Below are positions 37,860 to 46,342 of a stretch of 64,000 nucleotides of DNA, one piece after another. The notes under the pieces were generated by a model. It saw only the letters and a list, made by a program, of their open reading frames with translations. It was not told where the DNA came from and did no database searches. Every line of letters starts with the position of its first letter. The stretch's first letter is position 1. Source of the stretch: Salinisphaera sp. (GTDB lineage Bacteria; Pseudomonadota; Gammaproteobacteria; Nevskiales; Salinisphaeraceae); NCBI RefSeq assembly GCF_002729955.1, contig NZ_PBYA01000016.1:1-64000 (forward strand). Reading direction: 5' to 3'. Made by a program: the position numbers and the translations under genes.

Positions 37860-39329
37860 ATGAAAAAGGACGCGTTCTATTACCCGTCGACCAAGCCGGC
37901 GCTCTGGCTGGTCGGCCTGTATGCGCTGTCGCGGCTTTGTTTCTATGCGGCCGGCGTGCGCTTCGACCTGGAGCCGATCGCGACTTCCTGGCAGATTCTC
38001 GACCCGGTACTGCTGCGCGAGAATCTGGCCGAAAGCCTGTTCTACATGCCGGGCCAGCCGCCGCTGTACAACCTCGTCATCGGCCTGGTGCTCAAGCTCG
38101 GCGACGATCCGCTCACCCTGACCATCGCGTTTCGTGCGCTCTACAGTGCCCTGGCCATCGCCAGCGTGCTTCTGCTCTATTCGCTGGTACGCAAGCTCAC
38201 CGACAACGCAAAGCTGGCCTTCGGCGTGGCGGCGTTATTCATGCTCACCCCGGCGCTCGTACTCTACGAAGCCATCCCCTACTACACGCTGATGATTCTG
38301 GCGCTGCTGGGCACGATCGCCTGGCTGTTTCATCTATGCATGGAGCGCTTCACGTTCGTGCGCGCGCTGGCGATGTTCCTTGCCATGGCCGCACTGATCT
38401 ACACCCGCTCGATGTTCCAGTGGCAGTGGTTCGTGGTGCTCGCCCTGTTCTGCGGGCTGGTACTGCCGGGCCGTCGCAAGGCGGTCTTCGCGGCGGCGGT
38501 CGTGCCGCTTGCGCTGGTGTTTGCGCTGTACGGCAAGAACGTGATGGTGACCGGCCATTTCGCCACCTCGGACTGGATGGGCATGAGCCTGTCCAAGCTC
38601 ACCACGCTGGCCATCGACAAACCCGAACGCCAGCGTCTGGTCGAGGCCGGCGAACTCTCGGACATGGCGCTGATGGACTTCCCCTTCAACACGCCGGAGG
38701 CCTATGCCGACATCTTCGACGATGTGGAACCCACCGGCATCACCGTGCTCGATCAGAAGCGCAAGTCCACCGGCCACGTGAACTACAACCACCTCGCCTA
38801 TGCGGACGTGTCCGAACAGGCGCTGGACGACGCGATCGCCTCGGTACGCATCCACCCCGAGGTGTATCTGCAGTCCATGGGCACGGCCTGGCTGATGTTC
38901 ATGCGCCCCTCCAGCGACTACCCGTTCCTGAAAGACAACCGCGCCGCGATCGAGCCCTACAGCCGTGCGTTTTCGCTGCTGCTGGCCGGCCAGCCCGAAT
39001 ACCCGGCCGAGCCGGAGTTCGATCTCGAAACCGGCCAGATCGGCATTCTGATCGCTATCGGCTATACGCTGGCCGTGGTCTACGGGCTGTTCATTCTGCT
39101 GCGCTGCCTGCTGCGGCGCCGGGTCAGTGCCGTGGATGCCACGCTGATCTTTTTGTGGCTAAACATCATGTACGTCAGCGTGATCGGCAACGCCTTCGAA
39201 GTGGACGAGAACCAGCGTTTTCGTTTTTCGGTGAACCCGTTCATTGCCGCAACGCTCGCGGTGATGGCCGCGCGAGCGCTCGACTGGTTGCACAGCCGCG
39301 GGCGCCCGAAGAAACCCGAACCGCTGTAG
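37860..39329 (+). CDS. Polytopic membrane glycosyltransferase, GT-C-like
   Basis: 489 residues with about ten membrane helices: a first helix, an extracytoplasmic loop with FYMPGQPPLYN, a helical core to about 240, a soluble loop of about 130 residues, two further helices and a basic tail. GQPPLYN-type loops are seen in PMT/GT39-like enzymes that use polyprenyl-phosphate sugars. Placed 13 nt after dprE2, it is the best candidate arabinosyltransferase. The acceptor is unknown. Ribosome site AGGAATCC. Confidence 0.78.
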   Translation: MKKDAFYYPSTKPALWLVGLYALSRLCFYAAGVRFDLEPIATSWQILDPVLLRENLAESLFYMPGQPPLYNLVIGLVLKLGDDPLTLTIAFRALYSALAIASVLLLYSLVRKLTDNAKLAFGVAALFMLTPALVLYEAIPYYTLMILALLGTIAWLFHLCMERFTFVRALAMFLAMAALIYTRSMFQWQWFVVLALFCGLVLPGRRKAVFAAAVVPLALVFALYGKNVMVTGHFATSDWMGMSLSKLTTLAIDKPERQRLVEAGELSDMALMDFPFNTPEAYADIFDDVEPTGITVLDQKRKSTGHVNYNHLAYADVSEQALDDAIASVRIHPEVYLQSMGTAWLMFMRPSSDYPFLKDNRAAIEPYSRAFSLLLAGQPEYPAEPEFDLETGQIGILIAIGYTLAVVYGLFILLRCLLRRRVSAVDATLIFLWLNIMYVSVIGNAFEVDENQRFRFSVNPFIAATLAVMAARALDWLHSRGRPKKPEPL

Positions 39330-39336
39330 AGCAAGC

Positions 39337-40890
39337 CTAGCCCAGCGCCTCGCGGATACGAATGAAGGCCGGCTTCAAGCGTTTATAGAGGCCGGTGAAG
39401 ACCTGGCGATACAGGCGTTCGTAGACGGCGACCGCTTCGGGCTCGGGTTCGAAACGTGCACCGTCATGCACCATCGCCCGTACCGCGCTGGCATGATCGG
39501 CATACCAGCCCAGGCCCACCGCGGCGTTGATCGCGGCCCCCAGGCCGCTGGTTTCATGCGTATGCGCACGCTCGGCCGGCAAGGCGAACACGTTGGCCAA
39601 TATCTGCATGGCCTGGTCCGACTGGGAACCGCCGCCGGAGACCCGCAGCCGCGTGATCGGCGTACGGCTGCGCTTTTCGATACGTTCGCGGCCCTCGCGC
39701 AGGGCATACGCCAGGCCTTCGAGGATCGCCCGATAGACATGGGCACGGCTGTGGGTATCGGTAAAGCCGATGATCGCACCGCGTGCCTCGGGCCCCGGTA
39801 TGCGTACACCCGGCGACCAGGTCGGCAGCACGATGAGTCCGTCGCTGCCCGGCGCGATGGGCGCGATACGCTCGTCGAGCAGCGCCTCGGCCACGCGCTG
39901 TTCTCGGGCGGCGACATCGACGGTATCGGCCGCGAATTCCTGCTTGAACCACGACACCAGCCAGAAACCGCGATAGATCTGGATTTCGTCGGTGAAATGG
40001 CCCGGTATCGCCGCCGGATAGGCCGGTACGAAACGCGTGACCTCGCGATAGACGTCGCGACAGGTATTGATCGTGGCCGTCGTGCCCAGCGATACACAGG
40101 CCGTTTCCGGCGTGATCGCGCCGCAGCCGAGCACTTCGCAGGCCTTGTCGGCGCCGGCGCTGAACACGGGCAGATCCACTAGCAGGCCCAGCGCTTCGGC
40201 GGCCGTAGCACTGAGACCGCCGAGCGCTTGGCCCGGCTCGACCAGCGCCGGCAGCTGTTCTCGTTCTACGGCCACGGCCCGCCATTTCCAGTCGCGCGCG
40301 CCCGCCCAGCGCCGCCGCTTGTAGTCAAAGGGCAGATAGCCGACCTGGGCACTCACGCTATCGCGCCATTCGCCGATCAGCCGGTGTAGCAGATAGCCCG
40401 ACAACAGCACCGCGCGGCGCGTGCGCCGATGGGCTTCTGGCGCGTGGGCGGCACGCCAGTTCGCCGGCGCGGCGCGCTGAAAGGCGTCGATGGTGGCGGT
40501 CAGCCCCAGGCCGGCGAGTAGTGTGCGCCACTGCCAGGGCAGCCTGGGAACACGCGCTGCCTGACGTTGGTCGAGCCAGGAAATGGCCGGGCCGATCGGT
40601 TCGTCGGCGGCGTCCAGGAAAACGCTGGTAGCACGCTGTGCGGTCAGCGCGAGTCCGGCGACCCGCCCGGCAAGCGCCGCGTCATCTGCAAGCAGCTGTC
40701 GGCAGGCGGAAACCATGGCCTGCCAGAACACGGTCGCATCCTGTTCGGCATGGCCCGGCTCCGGTGCGTGATAAGGCGGCTCGATAGGGATCTGGGCCCG
40801 CGCATGCAGCCTGCCGTGGCCGTCGAACACCAGCGCCCGCACGCTCTGGGTGCCAATATCGATAGCCAGCAGCCGATCGCGCTCGCTCAT
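39337..40890 (-). CDS. FGGY-family carbohydrate kinase
   Basis: 517 residues. N-terminal ATPase domain begins LLAIDIGTQSVRALVFD; the C-terminal half has the ISGGGSQSD-like RVSGGGSQSDQAMQILAN segment. Substrate not clear: family members act on glycerol, xylulose, ribulose and others. The ATG overlaps the glpD-like stop codon (ATGA), so it is coupled to that gene and last in a three-gene unit. Confidence 0.88.
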   Translation of the reverse strand: MSERDRLLAIDIGTQSVRALVFDGHGRLHARAQIPIEPPYHAPEPGHAEQDATVFWQAMVSACRQLLADDAALAGRVAGLALTAQRATSVFLDAADEPIGPAISWLDQRQAARVPRLPWQWRTLLAGLGLTATIDAFQRAAPANWRAAHAPEAHRRTRRAVLLSGYLLHRLIGEWRDSVSAQVGYLPFDYKRRRWAGARDWKWRAVAVEREQLPALVEPGQALGGLSATAAEALGLLVDLPVFSAGADKACEVLGCGAITPETACVSLGTTATINTCRDVYREVTRFVPAYPAAIPGHFTDEIQIYRGFWLVSWFKQEFAADTVDVAAREQRVAEALLDERIAPIAPGSDGLIVLPTWSPGVRIPGPEARGAIIGFTDTHSRAHVYRAILEGLAYALREGRERIEKRSRTPITRLRVSGGGSQSDQAMQILANVFALPAERAHTHETSGLGAAINAAVGLGWYADHASAVRAMVHDGARFEPEPEAVAVYERLYRQVFTGLYKRLKPAFIRIREALG

Positions 40891-42425
40891 TGCGGCGCGT
40901 GCACCCGCTGCCAGTGGGCACGATAGCGTTCGACTTCCTCGCGCCAGCGCGCTGAATCCCAGCCGAGCGCGTCCCGCACCAGCGGTTCCAGCACGGCCAG
41001 TTCGGCCAGCCCGCCCTGTTCGAGCAGCAGCCCGGCGCGGGTACGACGCAGCATCAGATCGTCGAGATGGGCGACGGCTTCGTGGGTCAGCGCATACCGC
41101 AGCTCACGAAAACGATAGTCGGTGGTGCCCAGGGCGCGCTCGTCGTCGGGCCGTGCCGGCATGTCGACGAACGCCGGGCCATGGCGTACCCCGCCACGCG
41201 TCTGCGCAGCAGCGCCCACGGCGTGGATGATCGGCGCCTTGTCGTTGCGAACAAAACGCCGGCCGAGGGCCTGGCCGATCTGTTCGAGCACGTCGTTGGC
41301 GGTCACGCGAAAGGTGGTGAGCTTGCCGCCGGTGACGGTGATCAGCCCCCGTTCGCGCTCGATCGACGATTCGCGCGACTCCTGGGAGGCGGAGGCGCCC
41401 GGGGCACCGCGCACGATCGGTCGCACGCCGGCAAAGCTGGACAAGGCATCGGCGGCCTGCAGCCCACAGGCAGGAAAATAATGGTTCGCCGCAGCGATCA
41501 GATAGTCCGACTCGGCCCTGCTCATGCGCGGCACCTCGTCCATGGACTGTTCGTGATCGAGATCGGTGGTGCCGAACACGGTCGCCCCCTGCCAGGGGAT
41601 GGCGAACAGCGGCCGACGGTCGTCGGGGTGAAACAGCGTGATCGCCCGTGCCACCGGCAGCGCGTGAAACGGAAACACAAAATGCGACCCGCGCAGCGGG
41701 CGCAGCTGGGCGGCGCCCTCGACCTGAGCGCGCAGACGATCGCTCCACGGCCCGGTGGCATTCACCACCACCGAGGCCCGAATATCGAAGCTGCGACCGG
41801 TTTCGCGATCGCTCACCCGGGCGCCGCTGACCGTATCGCCCTCGAAAAGCAGTTGCTCGGCGCGGACATAGTTGGCTGCCATCACGCCGTGGCTGCATGC
41901 TTCGATGAGCACCCGCAGGGTCAGGCGCACATCGTCGGTGAGCGCATCGCGATAGACGAAGCCGCCCTTGAGCCCCTCGCGGTTGAGATAGGGCATATGG
42001 CCGCCGAACTCGGCCGGCTTCATGTAGTGCGAATAGCGCTTGCGCGCCATGAAGTCGTAGGCGCCCAGCGCGGCCTGCAGCGCCCAGCGCCCCGGCTTGT
42101 CGTGAGCATAGACCGGCAGCATGAAATCCAGCGGCGTGACCAGCCCCGGCAGGTCGTGCATCAGGCGCTGGCGTTCCTGCACCGATTCGCGGGTAAGCCG
42201 CCAGTCGCCGCTGGCCAGATAGCGCAGGCCGCCGTGTACGAGCTTCGACGACCAGCTCGACGTGCCGGAGGCAAAATCGTTCTGTTCGATCAGGGCGACG
42301 CGCAGGCCGGCGCGGGCAGCCTGCAGCGCCACGCCGGCCCCGGTGATGCCGCCGCCGATAACGAGCACGTCGAATGCCTGCTCGGCAGCCGCCTCGAACC
42401 GCGGTCGCCAGTCTTGAGTCCACAT
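40887..42425 (-). CDS. glpD: FAD-dependent glycerol-3-phosphate dehydrogenase
   Basis: 512 residues, DAO-type flavoprotein that passes electrons from glycerol-3-phosphate to quinone, giving dihydroxyacetone phosphate. The FAD motif VIGGGITGAGVALQAARAG starts near 21, followed by DFASGTSSWSSKLVHGG and a C-terminal dehydrogenase cap. It lies 3 nt after the AGPS-like gene and overlaps the kinase gene. Its product is also the backbone precursor for alkyl-DHAP synthesis. Confidence 0.92.
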   Translation of the reverse strand: MWTQDWRPRFEAAAEQAFDVLVIGGGITGAGVALQAARAGLRVALIEQNDFASGTSSWSSKLVHGGLRYLASGDWRLTRESVQERQRLMHDLPGLVTPLDFMLPVYAHDKPGRWALQAALGAYDFMARKRYSHYMKPAEFGGHMPYLNREGLKGGFVYRDALTDDVRLTLRVLIEACSHGVMAANYVRAEQLLFEGDTVSGARVSDRETGRSFDIRASVVVNATGPWSDRLRAQVEGAAQLRPLRGSHFVFPFHALPVARAITLFHPDDRRPLFAIPWQGATVFGTTDLDHEQSMDEVPRMSRAESDYLIAAANHYFPACGLQAADALSSFAGVRPIVRGAPGASASQESRESSIERERGLITVTGGKLTTFRVTANDVLEQIGQALGRRFVRNDKAPIIHAVGAAAQTRGGVRHGPAFVDMPARPDDERALGTTDYRFRELRYALTHEAVAHLDDLMLRRTRAGLLLEQGGLAELAVLEPLVRDALGWDSARWREEVERYRAHWQRVHAPQ

Positions 42426-42428
42426 ACG

Positions 42429-44030
42429 CTAGGCCTGTTTCGCGATCAGTTTGTGCGGGTTCATCATGCCCTGTGGATCGAGTTCGGCAAGGGCGGCACG
42501 AATCAGGCCGATACCGGCCTCGCCCTTTTCGGCGGCCAGATACGGCGCATGATCCGTGCCCACCCCGTGCTGATGGCTGATGGTGCCGCCACATGCCACG
42601 ATCGCCGTGCTCACGGTCTGCTTGAGCGAACGCCAGCGCGCCATATCGGTGGCGTAGTCCGCGCCCCGCCGCCAGACCACGGTCATGTAAATGCTGCAGC
42701 CGCCGCCATAGACATGGGACAGATGCGCGAACGCCAGCGCCCGTTCGTCGAATGCCTGCAGAGCCGTATGCGCGGCCTGCTGCATGGCGCTCATCGTGGC
42801 CGTGGCCTGCGACCAGGGCACCGCCGTTTCCATGGTGTCGACCGCAAAGCCGGCGTCCCAGAGAGCGTTACGCAGATAGGCGCCGGCAAAACGATTCTTC
42901 GCCCAGATGCGGCCCATCCCCCGGCCCACATGCACGCCGCCGCCACGCCGCGCGAGCGCCAGCACATCGGCCCGCAGCCGATGCGCCTGGCGCCGGTCGC
43001 CGGTCACGCCGATTATCATCAGCGCCGGGCGATTGCCGATGCCGCGAACGCCGAGATAGCGGCGCAGCCAGCCAATCGCCGCCTCGTGGCCGGCGATACG
43101 TAACTGGGTATCGGTTTCCTCTTCGTTGGAGACACGCAGCATGGAAACCGGCAGCCCGGCCTGAGTGATGGCGCGGGCCGCCGCGAGCGCGGCCGGCCAG
43201 TCGGCAAAGAACAGGGCATGAAACGCTTCGCGTTCGGCCATGGGCGTGATCTGCACCGCGGCTTCGGTGACGATACCCAGCCGGCCTTCGCTGCCGAGTA
43301 CGAGCTGGCGCAGATCCGGGCCCGCCGAGGAGGCCACCTGCCCGCCGACATCCAGATCCGTCTTTGGACAGACCAGCCGCGCGCCGTTCAGCAGATTCTC
43401 GATGCGGCCGTAGCGGCGCGACTGCTGGCCGGCCGAGCGGGTGACCACCCAGCCGCCCAGTGTCGAGTAGTCGAACGACTGCGGGTAGTGGCCGAGCACA
43501 AAGCCGTGGGCACGCAGCTGGGATTCGAGCACCGGCCCGGCCGCCCCGGCACCGATACGTGCCGTTCGGTTGCATACGTCGATGTCCAGCAGCCGTGCAT
43601 GACGGCTCATGTCCACACTCACCACCGGGCGGCCGTCATCGATCACCTTCAGGTGGCCGACCACGCTCGTACCGCCGCCATAGGGGATGACCACCGCCCC
43701 CGCCTCGCGGGCCGCATCGACCACCGAACGCGTCTGTTCATGCGTGGCCGGACGGGCCACCGCATCCGGAAACGGGCCGACATGACCGTGACGCAGCGCG
43801 GCCCAGTCGGCAAAGCTCTGCCCATGGGCATGGCGCAGCCGCGCTTCGGCCGAGCAGTCGAAGCCCGGAATGCCCGCCAGACGCGACTCGGGCACCTGGG
43901 CACAGGCGTTGGCCAGGCTCTCGTCCGGCATGACCTGGCCCCGCCCCAGCCGCGATTCGAGAAAGGCACGGGCCGTGGCCGGCAAATCCTTGTCGACGGT
44001 GTCGTCGCCCCATCCGTTCCATCGCCGCAT
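42429..44030 (-). CDS. FAD-linked oxidase resembling alkyl-DHAP synthase
   Basis: 533 residues. The N-terminal MRRWNGWGDD and the FAD segments PYGGGTSVVGH (116-126) and GSEGRLGIVTEA match the alkylglycerone-phosphate synthase branch of the FAD_binding_4 family. The C-terminal GTISHQHGVGTDH carries the conserved His run. Eukaryotic members make ether lipids; bacterial ones are mostly untested. First gene of an operon with glpD and the kinase, divergent from an AraC regulator. Confidence 0.85.
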   Translation of the reverse strand: MRRWNGWGDDTVDKDLPATARAFLESRLGRGQVMPDESLANACAQVPESRLAGIPGFDCSAEARLRHAHGQSFADWAALRHGHVGPFPDAVARPATHEQTRSVVDAAREAGAVVIPYGGGTSVVGHLKVIDDGRPVVSVDMSRHARLLDIDVCNRTARIGAGAAGPVLESQLRAHGFVLGHYPQSFDYSTLGGWVVTRSAGQQSRRYGRIENLLNGARLVCPKTDLDVGGQVASSAGPDLRQLVLGSEGRLGIVTEAAVQITPMAEREAFHALFFADWPAALAAARAITQAGLPVSMLRVSNEEETDTQLRIAGHEAAIGWLRRYLGVRGIGNRPALMIIGVTGDRRQAHRLRADVLALARRGGGVHVGRGMGRIWAKNRFAGAYLRNALWDAGFAVDTMETAVPWSQATATMSAMQQAAHTALQAFDERALAFAHLSHVYGGGCSIYMTVVWRRGADYATDMARWRSLKQTVSTAIVACGGTISHQHGVGTDHAPYLAAEKGEAGIGLIRAALAELDPQGMMNPHKLIAKQA

Positions 44031-44050
44031 GCTGGTCGTTACCTTGGTCG

Positions 44051-44076
44051 ATTTCGTATTTCGAAAGTAGCGAAAT
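44051..44076. promoter_or_regulatory. Dyad in the divergent AGPS-like/araC gap
   Basis: ATTTCG (44051-44056) and CGAAAT (44071-44076) flank a centre containing TTTCGAAA, in an AT-rich 117-bp gap. It could be the site of the divergently encoded AraC-type regulator. Confidence 0.4.
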
Positions 44077-44091
44077 TTGGCGTCAAAAAAA

Positions 44092-44120
44092 TTGACTTGA
44101 TACGCAAGCCGGCGACAATA
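44092..44120 (+). promoter_or_regulatory. Candidate sigma-70 promoter of the araC-type gene
   Basis: TTGACT (44092-44097), 17 bp, ACAATA (44115-44120), ending 27 bp before the ATG at 44148. It lies just beyond the dyad in the divergent gap. Confidence 0.55.
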
Positions 44121-44147
44121 CGCGGGGCGCCCATATCAGGACATCGC

Positions 44148-45170
44148 ATGCAAGCCACGGTCGCCGCATCGCTGATTCGCGCCCTGCTTGATCATCTGCA
44201 GAACCAGGGGCTCGACCGCGGCGAGCTGCTGGAACACATCGGGCTCGACCCGGCCGCGCTCGTATCGCCACAGCGCTCCATCGAAGCCGTCTATTACGAG
44301 CAGCTGCTTGCCGAGGGCATTGCAGGCCTGCACAACCCCCTGCTCGGCCTCGAATTCGGCATGGCCGCCGAGCCCGGCCGCTGGGGCCGCCTGGGTTTTC
44401 TGCTGACCCACTGCACCACCCTCGGCGAGGCGCTGTCCTACCAGGCCCGGTTTGCCCATTTGGTCAACGCGATCGGCGAAGGGCGGCTGCTCGCGCGGGC
44501 AAACGACGTGGTGATCGAATGGCACAGCAGGCGCCGGGTCATGCCGGCCGTGGTCGAAGAAGCGTTTGCGGCCTGGCTTGGCTTCGCCCGCTGGGCCAGA
44601 GGCGAGAACGACTCGCCCCAGCGCGTCGAGTTCAGCCATCGTGCCCAGGGCGACCCGGCCATTTATCGCGACTTCTTCAACTGCGACGTGCAATTCGGCC
44701 GAGACGCCTGTCGCATATGCTTCGACCCGGCCCTGCTGGATTTGCCGCTGCGACGTGGCGATACCGAACTGGCCGCCCATATCAGCGCCGAGTTCGAACA
44801 GAACGTGCGCCGGGCCGCCTCACTCGACACCCTGCACGCGCTCGACGCCTGGCTGCAGGCGCGTATGGGCATGTCCGCGCCGACATTGGCCGAAGCCGCG
44901 GCCGCCCTGGATCTGGGCGAACGCACGCTTCAACACCGGCTGCAGCTGCAAAGCACCACGTTCCGGCAACGCCTCGACGACGCCCGGCATACGCTTGCCC
45001 GGCATCATCTTGCCGATGCCGGACTGTGCATTGGCGATATCAGTCATCGGCTCGGGTTTTCCGAACAAAGCGCCTTTCAACGGGCCTTTAAACGCTGGAC
45101 GGGCATCACGCCCCTCGCCTGGCGACGCCGCTACTGCCGGCGCGGTGCTCGGACCTACCCCGGCCGCTGA
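44148..45170 (+). CDS. AraC family regulator (Arabinose_bd type)
   Basis: 340 residues from the ATG at 44148; the frame runs far upstream only as antisense of the flavoenzyme gene. The N-terminal two thirds match the OruR/ArgR-like ligand domain (GRLGFLLTHCTTLGEAL). The C-terminal double helix-turn-helix (about 240-335) includes RTLQHRLQLQSTTFRQRL and IGDISHRLGFSEQSAFQRAFKRWTG. It probably controls the divergent flavoenzyme-glpD-kinase operon. Confidence 0.9.
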   Translation: MQATVAASLIRALLDHLQNQGLDRGELLEHIGLDPAALVSPQRSIEAVYYEQLLAEGIAGLHNPLLGLEFGMAAEPGRWGRLGFLLTHCTTLGEALSYQARFAHLVNAIGEGRLLARANDVVIEWHSRRRVMPAVVEEAFAAWLGFARWARGENDSPQRVEFSHRAQGDPAIYRDFFNCDVQFGRDACRICFDPALLDLPLRRGDTELAAHISAEFEQNVRRAASLDTLHALDAWLQARMGMSAPTLAEAAAALDLGERTLQHRLQLQSTTFRQRLDDARHTLARHHLADAGLCIGDISHRLGFSEQSAFQRAFKRWTGITPLAWRRRYCRRGARTYPGR

Positions 45171-45194
45171 GCCCGCCGCCGCCGCGCGCCCGAG

Positions 45195-46286
45195 TCACCC
45201 AAACCATAACGGCAGTAGATGCACCGTGCCCAGCGGCCCCGCGAGTATCATCAACGCGGCCAATGTGACCAGCAGATACCGTGGACAGCGGCTACGCTTC
45301 ACGTGCAACGCGCCGTCGAGCAGATAAGTGGTCGTGACAACGAGCGCCAGGATCGCGATCAGTCCCGTCCACCGCGCATAGTCGATACCGAAGACAAACA
45401 GCGACAGCACTGCCAGCGGCGACAGCAGGAACGCGTCCGGCCACCGGCCCGCGATATACGCCACACCGATAAGCGTGGCCATCGCAAGAAGCACCAGCCC
45501 GGCCATGGCGAGTAGTTCGAACGGCCCGAACAGCCCCTGCCCCACCCTTGCGATCACGTATTCGGGGTTGTCGACCCCGCTGCGTAGCCAGACGTTGAGC
45601 GCATTGTGGTTCGGATCGGCCAGGCGCGAGCCCAGGCTCTCGACAAGGCGCGCGCGGCCCGGTTCGTAGCGCCCGGCCACGGCGATCGTACCCAGCATCG
45701 CCAGTGCCGCCGCCATCGGTATCGCCAGCTGTCGCAAGCCCGTGGCCGACGAAACGGATCGATACCGGACCCAGCCATAGGCCAGCACCGGTATCAGCCC
45801 GTAGAAGAGATAGGCCTCGTGAACGAGCAGGCCGCACACGCTGACCGGCGCCAGCCAGAGCATCCGGCCTCGATAGACCAGCCACAGGCTCAAGGCGAGC
45901 AGCAGCAGGTTGAGCTGATCCAGGCGGGCGAAGTCGTAGCCGAGGTTCATGAATGTCCACGGCGCGGCGATCCATGCCAACGCCAGCAGCCGGAACGAAT
46001 CCCGGCTCATGCGTTCCCGCAACATGTGGAGAACGCCGGCCACGAGGGCGGCCAGTGCTGCGATCACCGCCCAGCCGAAAACCAGAATTGCAGCGCTGCG
46101 CGCGGCATCAGGTACGGCCTGAAAAAGCGTGCCCACGAGGGCACGCCGGACAAAGCCGTGGTCGAGATAGTTGATCTCGAAATGCAGGGCATTGAAGCTG
46201 CTGAAGCCAATCGGCGACGGCGACAGCAGAAACTGCACGCCAAAACCGACGCCAGCCAGGGCGAGCATGGCGGCGAACATCACCAC
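45195..46286 (-). CDS. Polytopic membrane protein, unknown
   Basis: 363 residues with nine or ten hydrophobic helices and short loops. A conserved-looking NYLDHGFVRRALVGTLF segment follows the first helix and a LDQLNLLLLALSLWLVYRGR segment lies near the middle. It resembles polysaccharide polymerase or GT-C-type membrane proteins in overall shape only; no catalytic motif is seen. The start could be GTG 46286 or ATG 46280, and the frame stays open further upstream. 56 nt downstream of gdhB. Confidence 0.7.
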   Translation of the reverse strand: MVMFAAMLALAGVGFGVQFLLSPSPIGFSSFNALHFEINYLDHGFVRRALVGTLFQAVPDAARSAAILVFGWAVIAALAALVAGVLHMLRERMSRDSFRLLALAWIAAPWTFMNLGYDFARLDQLNLLLLALSLWLVYRGRMLWLAPVSVCGLLVHEAYLFYGLIPVLAYGWVRYRSVSSATGLRQLAIPMAAALAMLGTIAVAGRYEPGRARLVESLGSRLADPNHNALNVWLRSGVDNPEYVIARVGQGLFGPFELLAMAGLVLLAMATLIGVAYIAGRWPDAFLLSPLAVLSLFVFGIDYARWTGLIAILALVVTTTYLLDGALHVKRSRCPRYLLVTLAALMILAGPLGTVHLLPLWFG

Positions 46287-46342
46287 CCAGGACAGGTGCG
46301 ACGAGGCCGCGGCCGGCCCGGGCTTTGGCCGCGCGTACTCGT

